Of a DNA stretch of 64,000 nucleotides, positions 25,392 through 34,337 are shown in pieces. A model generated the notes under the pieces. It saw nothing but the letters and a program-made list of their open reading frames with translations. It did not search any database and was not told the origin of the DNA. The stretch spans positions 124,001-188,000 of the forward strand of contig NZ_LRPC01000028.1 in assembly GCF_001592965.1 (NCBI RefSeq), in the 5' to 3' direction. Within the stretch, counting starts at the first letter, position 1. Each line of letters starts with the position of its first letter. This stretch comes from Roseivirga spongicola. GTDB taxonomy: Bacteria; Bacteroidota; Bacteroidia; Cytophagales; Cyclobacteriaceae. Made by a program: the position numbers and the translations under genes.

Positions 25392-26285
25392 ATGATCTCC
25401 AATTTCATCGTCTTGGTGATATTTTTTGGCGTGTTGGCCCTCTGGTTATACATTGGTTACGACACTAAAGTAAAGCCACATATAGATAGGCGAGCACAAG
25501 CAAGAATGCCATTTGGCTGGGAAAACATTCTATTAAGAAAGGTAAGTTTCTACACTCAGTTGAGTAGCAACGATAAGGTGAGGTTCGAGCAAGATGTGAT
25601 TCAGTTTCTGTCTCAAGTTAAAATAACTGGAGTTCGATGCGAAGTAAATTTGGAAGACCGATTATTAATAGCCAGCAGTGGCGTTATTCCGCTTTTTGGT
25701 TTTCCAGCTTGCACCTATAAACACCTTAAAGAAGTGATTCTCTACCCAAGTTCATTTAATAGAAGGTTTCAATTGAACGACCCTGATGAGCAAATTACTG
25801 GATTGGTTGGCACTGGAACTATGTATGGAAAGATGATTCTTTCTAAGCCAGCACTTCATGAAGGTTTCAATATTGGAAGTGATAAACAGAATGTAGGTAT
25901 TCATGAGTTTATTCATTTGTTCGACATGGAAAATGGCTTCATAGATGGTGTGCCGCCCGGATTTGAAGAAAAAGCATTTGCCTTGCCTTGGCTACAATTT
26001 GTTCATACTAAGATTAAGGAAATAGCAGACGAAGAGTCAGATATACGAGTGTACGGATCTACAAGTGCTATTGAGTTTTTTGCCGTAGTAGGGGAGTATT
26101 TCTTTGAACGACCAGATTTGTTGAAGCGAAAGCATCCTGCACTATATAAGGCATTGGTGAAGACTTTTAATCAGGATACTGCAGAGTTTTTGAGCGATAA
26201 CTTCACCATAGAAGACATTGGTAGAAATGACCCTTGCCTTTGCGGCAGCGGCCTAAAGTATAAGCTTTGCTGTTGGGTAGATTGA
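25392..26285 (+). CDS. MtfA-like zinc peptidase with N-terminal membrane helix and C-terminal SEC-C motif
   Basis: 297 residues. Residues 2-22 form a membrane helix (ISNFIVLVIFFGVLALWLYIG). The MtfA-family core follows, with the zinc motif HEFIH (171-175) followed by LFD and a downstream Glu/Glu-rich helix 'EFFAVVGEYFFERP'. In E. coli MtfA this fold is a cytosolic aminopeptidase that binds the Mlc repressor. The last 19 residues (NDPCLCGSGLKYKLCCWVD) are a SEC-C zinc-binding motif, which adds a second metal site. The substrate is unknown here. The direct repeat upstream may have altered its promoter. Confidence 0.85.
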   Translation: MISNFIVLVIFFGVLALWLYIGYDTKVKPHIDRRAQARMPFGWENILLRKVSFYTQLSSNDKVRFEQDVIQFLSQVKITGVRCEVNLEDRLLIASSGVIPLFGFPACTYKHLKEVILYPSSFNRRFQLNDPDEQITGLVGTGTMYGKMILSKPALHEGFNIGSDKQNVGIHEFIHLFDMENGFIDGVPPGFEEKAFALPWLQFVHTKIKEIADEESDIRVYGSTSAIEFFAVVGEYFFERPDLLKRKHPALYKALVKTFNQDTAEFLSDNFTIEDIGRNDPCLCGSGLKYKLCCWVD

Positions 26286-26354
26286 GTTTGTCTCAAGCAC
26301 GCACTTATTGGCCCATTGAGTTGAGTTTGAGTCTTTACTCCTTCCTTTAAACAA

Positions 26355-26386
26355 GTCAGGAGCTTTCAATAATGAAAACTCCTGAC
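26355..26386 (+). terminator. Hairpin downstream of the MtfA-like gene
   Basis: GTCAGGAG (26355-26362) pairs with CTCCTGAC (26379-26386), extended inside by TTTC/GAAA after one mismatch. It lacks a T-tract but lies between two convergent genes. A second small hairpin TCTAGC/GCTAGA follows at 26399-26415. Either could be a terminator or a dispersed palindrome. Confidence 0.5.
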
Positions 26387-26447
26387 GGAACCTTAGAGTC
26401 TAGCGATAGGCTAGAACCCATTAATCTTCGATATAACCTTTGCCCCT

Positions 26448-28352
26448 TTAGTTGGCTGGTTCTAACCAGTACTTTCTGAGCTGAAGTTGTTTCTCGGTTG
26501 CATTCTGGTTGAACTGTAGGGAAGGAGGGATCTTAATTTCAATTTGCTTGTTCGGAGCTGAAAGCTCTACCTTCTGACCTGCTCCATCGACCTCTCTCCA
26601 AACAGTCATGGTGTAGGTGTCAAGGCCAGGAATTTTTTGAACTTGACCACTTAAGAAACCCTGAATTTCTGGGCCGTAAGCAGGCATAGCTTCTCCATTC
26701 ATTTCTAGAATAATATCACCTTTTTTTAATCCGAGGTTTTTTCCCATTTCGTCTAAACCAGACTCATTTGAGATGGCCAACATTTGCTTACCATCATAGT
26801 CAGCTAGGGTAATGTTAGACTGATTAAAGATCAGTGAGAATTGTCTGGTTGTACCATTGTCAACCACATCTACTCCCACTTTGTCAAAAATTTCTTTGTA
26901 AGGGATGGTTTCGCTACCTGCTACATAGGTTTCGAAGAATTCGCCAATTTCTGGATAAGTCAAACCTACAATCTCATCGAATAGCTCATCATCTTTAAAC
27001 GATTTGTCCTTGCCATATTTTGCTGATAGGTCGGCCATCATGTTTTGCACACCATAAGCACCATTAGAAAGCTCTCTAAGCTTAATATCTAGGGCAGCAC
27101 CTATTAGCGCTCCTTTCTGGTATACATTGTAGTATTGGTCTTCATATTCATCTAGCGCACCAAGGCTTAACTCAGTGAAAGGTAATTGATCTTTGAACTG
27201 CTGAGATACAATCAGTTTTTCTTCCAGCATGGCCAAATATTGCTGTGGGCTCACCAAACCGTACTTAACCTGCACGCTCCCTGCAAAGTACTCCGTCATT
27301 CCTTCATACATCCATAAGTGACGAGACATTTTAGGATCGTTAAAGTTGAAGCTTCCAATTTCTTCAGAGTGAATATTTAGTGGGGTAACAATATGAAAGA
27401 ACTCATGAGCGGCAAAGTCTCTTAGCTGTTGTTCCATTTGCTCAATGGTTTGCTCAGGCATATAATAGAACGAGCTATAAGAGTGCTCTAGGGCTCCGTA
27501 AGAGCTTACTGGTTGATCAGTAAAATAGAAGATGAAAGCATACTTATCTACGGGAAGTTTCCCACCTAAAAACTTGTTTTGGGCTTCTAAAACTTCTTCA
27601 ATACTCGCTGCAATTTGCTTGGCTGTAATCATCTTGTTAGGGGAGTAGCTAGCAACTAAAACATCTGTATTGGCTACTTTAATAATGGCCGTATCTGCTT
27701 CGCTAAACATCAGAGGCGAGTCAATCAGCTTATCGTAATCTTCTACCACAAACTTATCTGCACCAATGTTAGCTTCTGTTCCGACAGAGTTGTCTTTAAT
27801 GATCTTTCCAATGATCGGTTGGTTCTTACTATACTGAAGTCCGGTGGCTCCGTAGAAATGCTTGTCTCTTATAAAGGTGAGTTCAAACTCTTCTTTCTTC
27901 ATTCCTTCGAAATAGCCAAAGAAGCCAGAGGTATTAATAACAAAGTTCTTATCGTCTTCTATGTTGGTTCCGGCAGGTTGAAAAATAGAAGGTCCAGGCT
28001 TTTCTGTATCATAAGTGTCTTCTACCCAGTAAGTGATTTTTCTAACTTTTCTGGCCTTAGAGATTTTCCAAGCGTTGTCATCTAACCTTTCAACCTCTAA
28101 TTCATTACCTCGCTTATCAAAGGCTTTAAAGTCTGAAACCATTCTTCCGTAGTCGGCTATGGCATAGGTGCCGGGTACAATCTTAGGCATATAAAACGTG
28201 GCTTCATTTTTTCTGACTTTTGGAGTAGCCAGAGTCACCATCACTTTGTCGTCTTTTACATTAACTAAGTCTACGGTATATTTATAAGGGTCGGCTGCAA
28301 ATAAGCTTGTTGCTAAGAACAGCGCCATCAGCACAAAATTCAATCGCTTCAT
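26448..28352 (-). CDS. Exported M61-family metallopeptidase with PDZ domain
   Basis: Periplasmic zinc peptidase of 634 residues related to glycyl aminopeptidase. It has a signal peptide ending LFAAD (about residue 20), an N-terminal beta-domain (to about 200), the zinc motif HEFFH (316-320) and the third-ligand region WMYEGMTEYF with Glu350. A C-terminal PDZ domain follows (about 525-605, 'GLDEMGKNLGLKKGDIILEMNGEAM'). Family members cleave N-terminal Gly or Ala. The gene is 101 nt downstream of the histidine kinase on the same strand and may be read through from that cluster. Confidence 0.9.
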   Translation of the reverse strand: MKRLNFVLMALFLATSLFAADPYKYTVDLVNVKDDKVMVTLATPKVRKNEATFYMPKIVPGTYAIADYGRMVSDFKAFDKRGNELEVERLDDNAWKISKARKVRKITYWVEDTYDTEKPGPSIFQPAGTNIEDDKNFVINTSGFFGYFEGMKKEEFELTFIRDKHFYGATGLQYSKNQPIIGKIIKDNSVGTEANIGADKFVVEDYDKLIDSPLMFSEADTAIIKVANTDVLVASYSPNKMITAKQIAASIEEVLEAQNKFLGGKLPVDKYAFIFYFTDQPVSSYGALEHSYSSFYYMPEQTIEQMEQQLRDFAAHEFFHIVTPLNIHSEEIGSFNFNDPKMSRHLWMYEGMTEYFAGSVQVKYGLVSPQQYLAMLEEKLIVSQQFKDQLPFTELSLGALDEYEDQYYNVYQKGALIGAALDIKLRELSNGAYGVQNMMADLSAKYGKDKSFKDDELFDEIVGLTYPEIGEFFETYVAGSETIPYKEIFDKVGVDVVDNGTTRQFSLIFNQSNITLADYDGKQMLAISNESGLDEMGKNLGLKKGDIILEMNGEAMPAYGPEIQGFLSGQVQKIPGLDTYTMTVWREVDGAGQKVELSAPNKQIEIKIPPSLQFNQNATEKQLQLRKYWLEPAN

Positions 28353-28453
28353 TATATATTGTTTTGGTAATCATTTAATGGACGCCAAAGTAAGCGTATT
28401 GTTTTCACTGCGATGTTAACAAACGCTAAAAATAATAGGCTGTTCAATGTTAC

Positions 28454-29812
28454 CTATTCTTCAGGGCTTAGTTCATAAGTTAGCGGAAAGTGAAGTTGAA
28501 AGGCCGTGCCTTGCGAAGATGTTTCAACGCTCAGCTGACCTTTATGGAGTCTCATAATTTGTCTGGAAAGAGAAAGGCCAATTCCGGAGCCGCCTTCTTT
28601 GGTAGAGTAGAAGGGGACAAAAATATTCTCTAGTATTTCGTCTGGAATTCCCGGGCCATTGTCTTCAATTGTAAGCAAAACCTCATGTTCAGAGTTCTCT
28701 AGTTTTACTCTTAGTTCAGGGTTTACTGTATCTTTTATAGCTTCAATAGAATTTTTGATCAAGTTGATTAAAACCTGCTCTATTAGGTCAGAATCGATGA
28801 TTATTGAGGTGTCGGTTAAAATAGCATATATTTTTATGTCGCTTCTATCTAGGTCTGATTTGAATAAGTTTAAAGAATTATTAATCAGAGTTTTAATATT
28901 GGTTAGTTTAAGTTTAGGTTTTGGTATTTTAGTGAGTTGGTCATAAGTGGAAACAAAGTTGGCTAAGCCCTTACTTCTGCTCTCTATGGTTTCAATTCCG
29001 CCTACAATATCTTCAATGGATTCCTGATCTAATTTGGTTAAATCTACATTGCCATTTTCTGTACTGAGCATCTGTAGAATTACTTCAGAGAGCGTTGATA
29101 TCGGGATAACAGAATTCTTGATTTCGTGAGTTAATACTCGAATAAGCTTTTGCCAAGACTCTATTTCATTAGCTTCTAATTCGCTTTTGATGTCTTGAAA
29201 TGACACCAACTTATAGTCCTTTCCCTTCAACTTAAATTCGGTTACAAGCATTGAAAGGTTCATCAGCTTTCCGTTGAGATTGGCTTTAATCAATTCCTTT
29301 TCGCCATTGCTCATCTTAAGAATTGATGAGGTAATGAGAGGTGAAATGCTTTCTAGTGTTTTGAAGGAACTGATGCGCTGTTTGCCGAAGAGTGATGTGG
29401 CTGCCTGGTTGAAAAGCTTGATTTTATAGTCTGAGTCGAAGCAGATAACTGCCACTCTCACATGTTCAACAATGGTTTGTAAATAGAGTAGGTTAGAGGC
29501 TTTTTCTCTACTCAAATCTTGCATTACCTGGTTAATCTCATGAAAGGCGTAATTGAGATCTGACTTCTTTTTGAAATGGTAGGTATTTGTGAAGTCTCCC
29601 TGCTTTATAGCAAGTAGAAAATAGGCTAGTTCTCTTCTAGATCGCTCAACATATCTAATGAGGCTAATGAGTGTGATTATCCAAGCTAGGATGAGCCAAA
29701 AAGACACCAGCCAGAAATGAGTTGATGTAATAACATAAACTGCTGAGTAACCTAAAATCAACAGTAAGATAATACGTATAATTATATTGATTCTGAAGTA
29801 TTTATACTCCAT
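28454..29812 (-). CDS. NtrY-like sensor histidine kinase
   Basis: Membrane histidine kinase of 452 residues. Two N-terminal helices (about 8-29 and 32-52) are separated by only a couple of residues, so there is no real periplasmic sensor domain. A HAMP-like linker, a PAS domain (about 110-205, 'VRVAVICFDSDYKIKLFNQAA'), the phospho-acceptor His229 in LTHEIKNSV, and the ATPase domain with DNGPGIP and GGSGIGLSLS follow. The start codon overlaps the preceding stop as TAATG at 29812. It probably phosphorylates the sigma-54 regulator encoded at the head of the cluster. Confidence 0.92.
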   Translation of the reverse strand: MEYKYFRINIIIRIILLLILGYSAVYVITSTHFWLVSFWLILAWIITLISLIRYVERSRRELAYFLLAIKQGDFTNTYHFKKKSDLNYAFHEINQVMQDLSREKASNLLYLQTIVEHVRVAVICFDSDYKIKLFNQAATSLFGKQRISSFKTLESISPLITSSILKMSNGEKELIKANLNGKLMNLSMLVTEFKLKGKDYKLVSFQDIKSELEANEIESWQKLIRVLTHEIKNSVIPISTLSEVILQMLSTENGNVDLTKLDQESIEDIVGGIETIESRSKGLANFVSTYDQLTKIPKPKLKLTNIKTLINNSLNLFKSDLDRSDIKIYAILTDTSIIIDSDLIEQVLINLIKNSIEAIKDTVNPELRVKLENSEHEVLLTIEDNGPGIPDEILENIFVPFYSTKEGGSGIGLSLSRQIMRLHKGQLSVETSSQGTAFQLHFPLTYELSPEE

Positions 29813-30282
29813 TATTTTACGTTTTTATTTACATAAAAAACGAGTAATCTCAAGTCGGTGTCCAGCATAGTTGGACAGCCCCAGCGAATACCAAAATTGA
29901 TATTCATGAGACTGGATTCTTGATAGGTATAAATTGAGGTGGCGGCTTTGTAGCCTAGTAAATCAGTTTCCAGACTTATTGGGTCGTTGGTACCAAAGAT
30001 GTAGTTCTCTTGCTGGTCGCGTACATCAAAGAACATATAACAGTCAGTTTTGGCCAAGAGGTACATGCGAACCGTTGTGTTGTCGTCAATTCGAAGGTGA
30101 GCTGAAGCGGAATTGTCTATTCCTTTCAAAGCGTACTTATAAGTGCCAAAGTACACCCAATCGTTTGTCTCATCTTTGAGCTGACTTTCCTTTATCATTT
30201 TTGCTACATCATCAATATTCTCCTCTTGTGCAGCAAGATTAAAGCAGAGGAAAAGGCACAATAAAGCAATGAAAGACTTCAT
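29812..30282 (-). CDS. Small exported protein of unknown function between regulator and kinase
   Basis: Not recognised. 156 residues with a signal peptide (MKSFIALLCLFLCFNLAAQ). The mature part is beta-rich ('WVYFGTYKYALKGIDNSASAHLRIDDNTTVRMYLLA', 'YMFFDVRDQQENYIFGTN') with two Cys (in 'KTDCYMFF' and 'WGCPTML'). It sits between the response-regulator gene (83 nt upstream) and the kinase gene, with which it shares a TAATG stop-start. That coupling, and the kinase's lack of its own sensor domain, suggest that it could be a periplasmic input protein for the kinase; this is inference. Confidence 0.7.
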   Translation of the reverse strand: MKSFIALLCLFLCFNLAAQEENIDDVAKMIKESQLKDETNDWVYFGTYKYALKGIDNSASAHLRIDDNTTVRMYLLAKTDCYMFFDVRDQQENYIFGTNDPISLETDLLGYKAATSIYTYQESSLMNINFGIRWGCPTMLDTDLRLLVFYVNKNVK

Positions 30283-30364
30283 TTATGTTTTGGTCGAGAA
30301 CTCTAAAATAGTCACAAATGCTTAAAGGTAAGCGCTTAGAGAATTAAAAAGCGTTAGAGCTATT

Positions 30365-31738
30365 TTAAAGCTTGTATTTCTCCATTTTACGGTATAGAGT
30401 ACTCCTACCTAGTCCAAGTGCTTTGGCGGCCTTAGTGAGGTTCCCTTCAGCGTTTCTGATGGCATTTTGAATGGCTTGCTTCTCCATATCTTCCATGTTG
30501 AATGTATCTGAAGTAATCACATTCTGGTTAGGCCTTTCTACCAGTAAGAAATCTTCAGGAGCCAAAAGGTGAGAGTTAGACATAATGATGGCCCTTTCTA
30601 TGGCGTGTTGCAACTCACGAACGTTCCCAGGCCAAGAGTACGCTTTGAGCTTGGTTAAAGTGGTTTCGTTAAGGCGCATTCTCTGCTTCTTATACTTTTT
30701 GCCGTAGAGCTTTAAAAAGTGCCTTGCTAGAGGTTCTATGTCTTCAACTCGTTCTCTAAGTGGAGGTAACTTTATTTCTACGGTGTTGATTCGATAGAGT
30801 AGGTCTTGACGAAATTCTTTCTCTTCCACCATTTCGTATAGAGGCATGTTCGTAGCGCAGATCAGTCTTGTATCTAGTGGGATAGCTTTATTTGACCCCA
30901 CTCTTGTAATCTGTTTGAACTGAATGGCAGTGAGAAGCTTAGCTTGCATTGAAAGCGATAGGTTACCAATTTCATCTAAAAACAGGGTGCCTTTATTGGC
31001 TATTTCAAAACGTCCGGGTCTGTTTTCTCTTGCATCGGTAAATGCACCTTTCACATGGCCAAAAAGCTCCGATTGAAACAAGGATTCGCTAACCGCCCCT
31101 AGGTCTACTTTTATAAAGTTTTCATCCACTCGGTTAGACTTGTTGTGTATTGCTCTGGCAATCAATTCTTTGCCAGTTCCGTTTTCCCCCAGAATGAGTA
31201 CGTTGGCATCTGTTTTCGCTACCTTATCTATGGCCTCAAAAACAGGCTTCATCGCGGGGCTAACTGAAATAATATCGTTGAACTCTCTTTGTTGGTCTTT
31301 AACCACAATCTTTTGTCCTGCTTCGGCTAGTGCCAACTTTCTCTTCGCTTGACTAAGCTCATAGATTGCGGTAACCGTAGCCAGGAGTTTCTCCTTTTGC
31401 CAAGGTTTTACAAGAAAATCTACTGCGCCCTCTTTCATAGCTTCTACGGCAATATCTATATCGCCATAAGCTGTATTCATTAGTACATGGGCTTCAGGGT
31501 CTTTTTCTAGTACTTTGCGCAACAGCTTTATGCCTTCCTTCCCGCTAGTAAGTCCGTATGAGAAGTTCATGTCTAACACAATTACGTCATACCTATCTTG
31601 ATTGAGCAAGAAATCTAGCTTTTGAGGATCCTTTTCAGTAATTACCGTTTCAAAGTGTTGTTTAAGTATCATCTTGGCAGTGTAGAGGACTCCTTGGTCA
31701 TCGTCTAGCACAAGAATTTTACCATCAATTTTAGACAT
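30365..31738 (-). CDS. Sigma-54-dependent response regulator (NtrC family)
   Basis: Enhancer-binding protein of 457 residues. The receiver domain (7-125) has acidic residues LDDD and phospho-acceptor Asp56. The AAA+ domain (about 155-385) has Walker A GENGTGKE (184-191), the sigma-54-contacting GAFTDA loop (231-236) and Walker B DEIGN (255-259). A Fis-type helix-turn-helix ends the protein ('[23 protein letters not shown]'). An intact GAFTDA means that it should activate sigma-54 promoters; one is predicted at 31882-31897 facing away from this gene, ahead of four permease genes. Confidence 0.94.
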   Translation of the reverse strand: MSKIDGKILVLDDDQGVLYTAKMILKQHFETVITEKDPQKLDFLLNQDRYDVIVLDMNFSYGLTSGKEGIKLLRKVLEKDPEAHVLMNTAYGDIDIAVEAMKEGAVDFLVKPWQKEKLLATVTAIYELSQAKRKLALAEAGQKIVVKDQQREFNDIISVSPAMKPVFEAIDKVAKTDANVLILGENGTGKELIARAIHNKSNRVDENFIKVDLGAVSESLFQSELFGHVKGAFTDARENRPGRFEIANKGTLFLDEIGNLSLSMQAKLLTAIQFKQITRVGSNKAIPLDTRLICATNMPLYEMVEEKEFRQDLLYRINTVEIKLPPLRERVEDIEPLARHFLKLYGKKYKKQRMRLNETTLTKLKAYSWPGNVRELQHAIERAIIMSNSHLLAPEDFLLVERPNQNVITSDTFNMEDMEKQAIQNAIRNAEGNLTKAAKALGLGRSTLYRKMEKYKL

Positions 31739-31789
31739 GCGAATAGGGAAATAGTGAGTTCGATGGCGAAAGTAAAAATTGTATCATTA

Positions 31790-31809
31790 TGAGACAAGAG
31801 AACGTTTCA
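31790..31809. promoter_or_regulatory. Candidate upstream activator site
   Basis: TGAGAC (31790-31795) and GTTTCA (31804-31809) form an imperfect inverted repeat with one mismatch, about 75 bases upstream of the sigma-54 box. Position and symmetry suit an NtrC-type dimer site for the divergent regulator. With one copy and no comparison this is only a suggestion. Confidence 0.3.
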
Positions 31810-31881
31810 GTTTGACACGAAATAGTTGATTAGTGGTTCGGTATTAAATGTAAGTTGCTGTTAATGAGGTTTTTGTTTTTG

Positions 31882-31897
31882 TGGCATGGAACTGGCA
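31882..31897 (+). promoter_or_regulatory. Sigma-54 promoter ahead of the permease array
   Basis: TGGCATGGAACTGGCA matches the sigma-54 consensus TGGCACG-N4-TTGCA in both essential doublets: GG at 31883-31884 and GC at 31895-31896, separated by exactly 10 bases. Transcription would start near 31908, giving a leader of about 14 bases before the ATG at 31922. The divergent neighbour is a sigma-54 activator with an intact GAFTDA loop. Confidence 0.72.
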
Positions 31898-31921
31898 AAA
31901 TAAGCTGTAAAATTCGCACAG

Positions 31922-34330
31922 ATGCTTAGTAATCACTTCAAGATAGCCGTTAGGCTCTTTATCAAATATAAGGTTTACTCTGGTATAAATCTTTTGGGCT
32001 TGTCTTTGGCCTTTATGATTTGCTTTTTCTGCTTTCTATATATTCAGGATGAGTTGAGCTATGACAAATTTCACACAGATGCTGAGAAGGTATTTCTGAT
32101 TGCTAAAGTTAATTACAAGGAGGATGTAAAGGAGATTGAGTCGAGTATTTTGAATTGGAAGCCTCTTGAAGGGATTAGCAAGTCAGTTGCTAACAATCTT
32201 CCTTTTCTAGAGCAGGCAGGCAGTACCATTCCTGAGATAGAGAATCTAGTTAGAATTCAGGCGGGTTACATAACCCTCGAAAGTGAAGGAGAAGAGTTTA
32301 AGGAACTTGCTCAATACATTGATCAAGACTTCTTCTCTGTGGTTGATTTTCCTTTTATTGATGGGAAAGTGGAGGATGTGATGTCTGATCTGAAATCTGC
32401 TGTGGTCTCCGAAAAATTCGCAATGAAGTATTTTGGTAGTGTAGATGTGGTTGGGAAGGAGTTGGTATTGAAAGGAAATGATGGTCCATTTCTTATTTCT
32501 GGAGTTATATCCACAGCTAGTAATTCTGTCATTGATAGAGATGTATTTCTTCGAATTGAAAACTCCCAATTTCTTGAAGATGAGTATTACAATGGATGGG
32601 GCTTTAATGCTTTTATAGCTTTTGTAAAGCTCAATGATTCTAGAGACAAGGCGATTGTTCAAGAGAAACTAAGAGATATTGAAGCAGATCATGATGGTGC
32701 TAGTGGGCTATCTAAGCTAAGGGAGCGATTAAATTTAGCTGAAGATAATCCAGTTTATACCTACCAGCTGAAGCCAATAGCAGACATTTATCTCGATCCC
32801 ACCATTGTGTTTGGGGATAGCTCTTCATTTCTATACTCCCTCATTTTAGCCGGCATTTCATTGATTATCTTAATTATCGCCTGTATTAACTATCTAGCTA
32901 TAAGTATTACGGCTTCTGCTGGTAGAAGGTCGGAAGTGGCTATCCGCAAAGTTATTGGAGCCAATATTCTACACCTCAAGGGTCAGTTCTATGCTGAATC
33001 ATTCTTACAAGTGAGTATTGCTGTGTTATTAGGCTTTACTCTGACTCAAGCCCTATTACCTAGCTTTAATGATTTAGCCGAAAAGGAATTTACGCTAACG
33101 CTTTTTGAGAACTTGAGATTATTGTTCGGGGGCTTACTATTTGGCGTTGCATTAACATTTTTTGCAGGAGGGTATCCAGCTCAAATTCTATCCAGATTTA
33201 AAGCTCTAGCTGGCCTGAAGGGTAATGGCTCTCATAAAATTAGCTCAAAGCTTATTAAAGGCATGGTGGTTTTTCAATTTACACTGTGCCTGATGTTCAT
33301 TTCTGTGGGGCTTGCCATGAGAGAACAGTTTGAGTTCATCAATAATAAGGATCTAGGTTTCGATGAGGAACAAGTAGTTTATGTGGAAGGCGTCTCAGGA
33401 AAGACTAACCTATTGAAAGAAGAACTAGCCAAATATCCATCTGTAATTATGGCAAGCGGAAGCTCAGGCATCTTTGTAGGTAGAATAATTCATGGAGTTG
33501 ATCCTATAAACGGAGTTGAAAATAGAATTAGCTTCATTTCAATAGATTCGGATTTCTTCCAAACGCTTGGAGTTGATCTGGTAGATGTTGAAGGTGTGCA
33601 GAGTGTTGAAAAGGAGCAAATGGCTTCGGGAATGTCCTTCTTAAATGAAAGTTACCTGAATGCGCTAAAAGCTGATAGTCTAATGTATGCAGAGTCCATA
33701 GCCAGTATTGATGGTGTGGTGGTTGACTTTCACTTTGAATCATTACAAAATGAGATTGCGTCTCAAAAGTTTGAAATTACCGAGCCAGGACGTTTGTCTA
33801 CTCTATTTGTAAAGCTTAGACCAAATCAGATTGAAGAGGGGTTAAGCGCCATAAGGGAGAGTTACGCGAAGATTACTGAAAAGCCATTGGAGGAGGTTAA
33901 GTTCCTAGATGAGTTTCTCAATTCTAGATATGAAGACAGTCGGAAATGGCAACGAATTGTAAATATATCTGCTTCTATTGGCCTTTTGATTGCTTGTATC
34001 GGGCTGTTTGGATTAACCGGTATGGGCATGGCAAATCAGATGAAGGAATTATCTATACGAAAAGTCTTGGGAGCCAATGCCCGCGATTTAGCCTATGCGC
34101 TCAATAGGCAGTCATTTATCTTAATAATAGTTGCATCAGTTATTTCAATACCAGTATCCTATTATTTGATAAAGAGATGGTTAAATGATTTTGCTTATCA
34201 TGTAGATATTACGGCACAGGTCTTTGCCGTGTCGATACTACTCTTGGTTTTGATTACTCTCATAACCGTTACGTACCATTCCATAAAAGTCATTTTTACT
34301 AATCCGGTCAATATTCTCAGAAACGAATAA
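31922..34330 (+). CDS. FtsX/MacB-type ABC permease, first of four in tandem
   Basis: Inner-membrane permease of 802 residues. It has TM1 ('YSGINLLGLSLAFMICFFCFLYI'), a MacB-PCD extracytoplasmic domain, three helices, a second extracytoplasmic domain and three more helices. The coupling-helix signature occurs as RSEVAIRKVIGA and MKELSIRKVLGA; the C-terminus is NPVNILRNE. It is the most divergent of the four copies in its first signature. It is the first gene after the sigma-54 promoter and 7 nt ahead of the next permease. No ATPase partner is encoded nearby. Confidence 0.9.
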   Translation: MLSNHFKIAVRLFIKYKVYSGINLLGLSLAFMICFFCFLYIQDELSYDKFHTDAEKVFLIAKVNYKEDVKEIESSILNWKPLEGISKSVANNLPFLEQAGSTIPEIENLVRIQAGYITLESEGEEFKELAQYIDQDFFSVVDFPFIDGKVEDVMSDLKSAVVSEKFAMKYFGSVDVVGKELVLKGNDGPFLISGVISTASNSVIDRDVFLRIENSQFLEDEYYNGWGFNAFIAFVKLNDSRDKAIVQEKLRDIEADHDGASGLSKLRERLNLAEDNPVYTYQLKPIADIYLDPTIVFGDSSSFLYSLILAGISLIILIIACINYLAISITASAGRRSEVAIRKVIGANILHLKGQFYAESFLQVSIAVLLGFTLTQALLPSFNDLAEKEFTLTLFENLRLLFGGLLFGVALTFFAGGYPAQILSRFKALAGLKGNGSHKISSKLIKGMVVFQFTLCLMFISVGLAMREQFEFINNKDLGFDEEQVVYVEGVSGKTNLLKEELAKYPSVIMASGSSGIFVGRIIHGVDPINGVENRISFISIDSDFFQTLGVDLVDVEGVQSVEKEQMASGMSFLNESYLNALKADSLMYAESIASIDGVVVDFHFESLQNEIASQKFEITEPGRLSTLFVKLRPNQIEEGLSAIRESYAKITEKPLEEVKFLDEFLNSRYEDSRKWQRIVNISASIGLLIACIGLFGLTGMGMANQMKELSIRKVLGANARDLAYALNRQSFILIIVASVISIPVSYYLIKRWLNDFAYHVDITAQVFAVSILLLVLITLITVTYHSIKVIFTNPVNILRNE

Positions 34331-34337
34331 AATCACT

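Noticed and set aside
32246-32662. 138-residue minus-strand frame in the first permease gene
   Set aside because: Antisense to conserved coding sequence, no recognisable domain.
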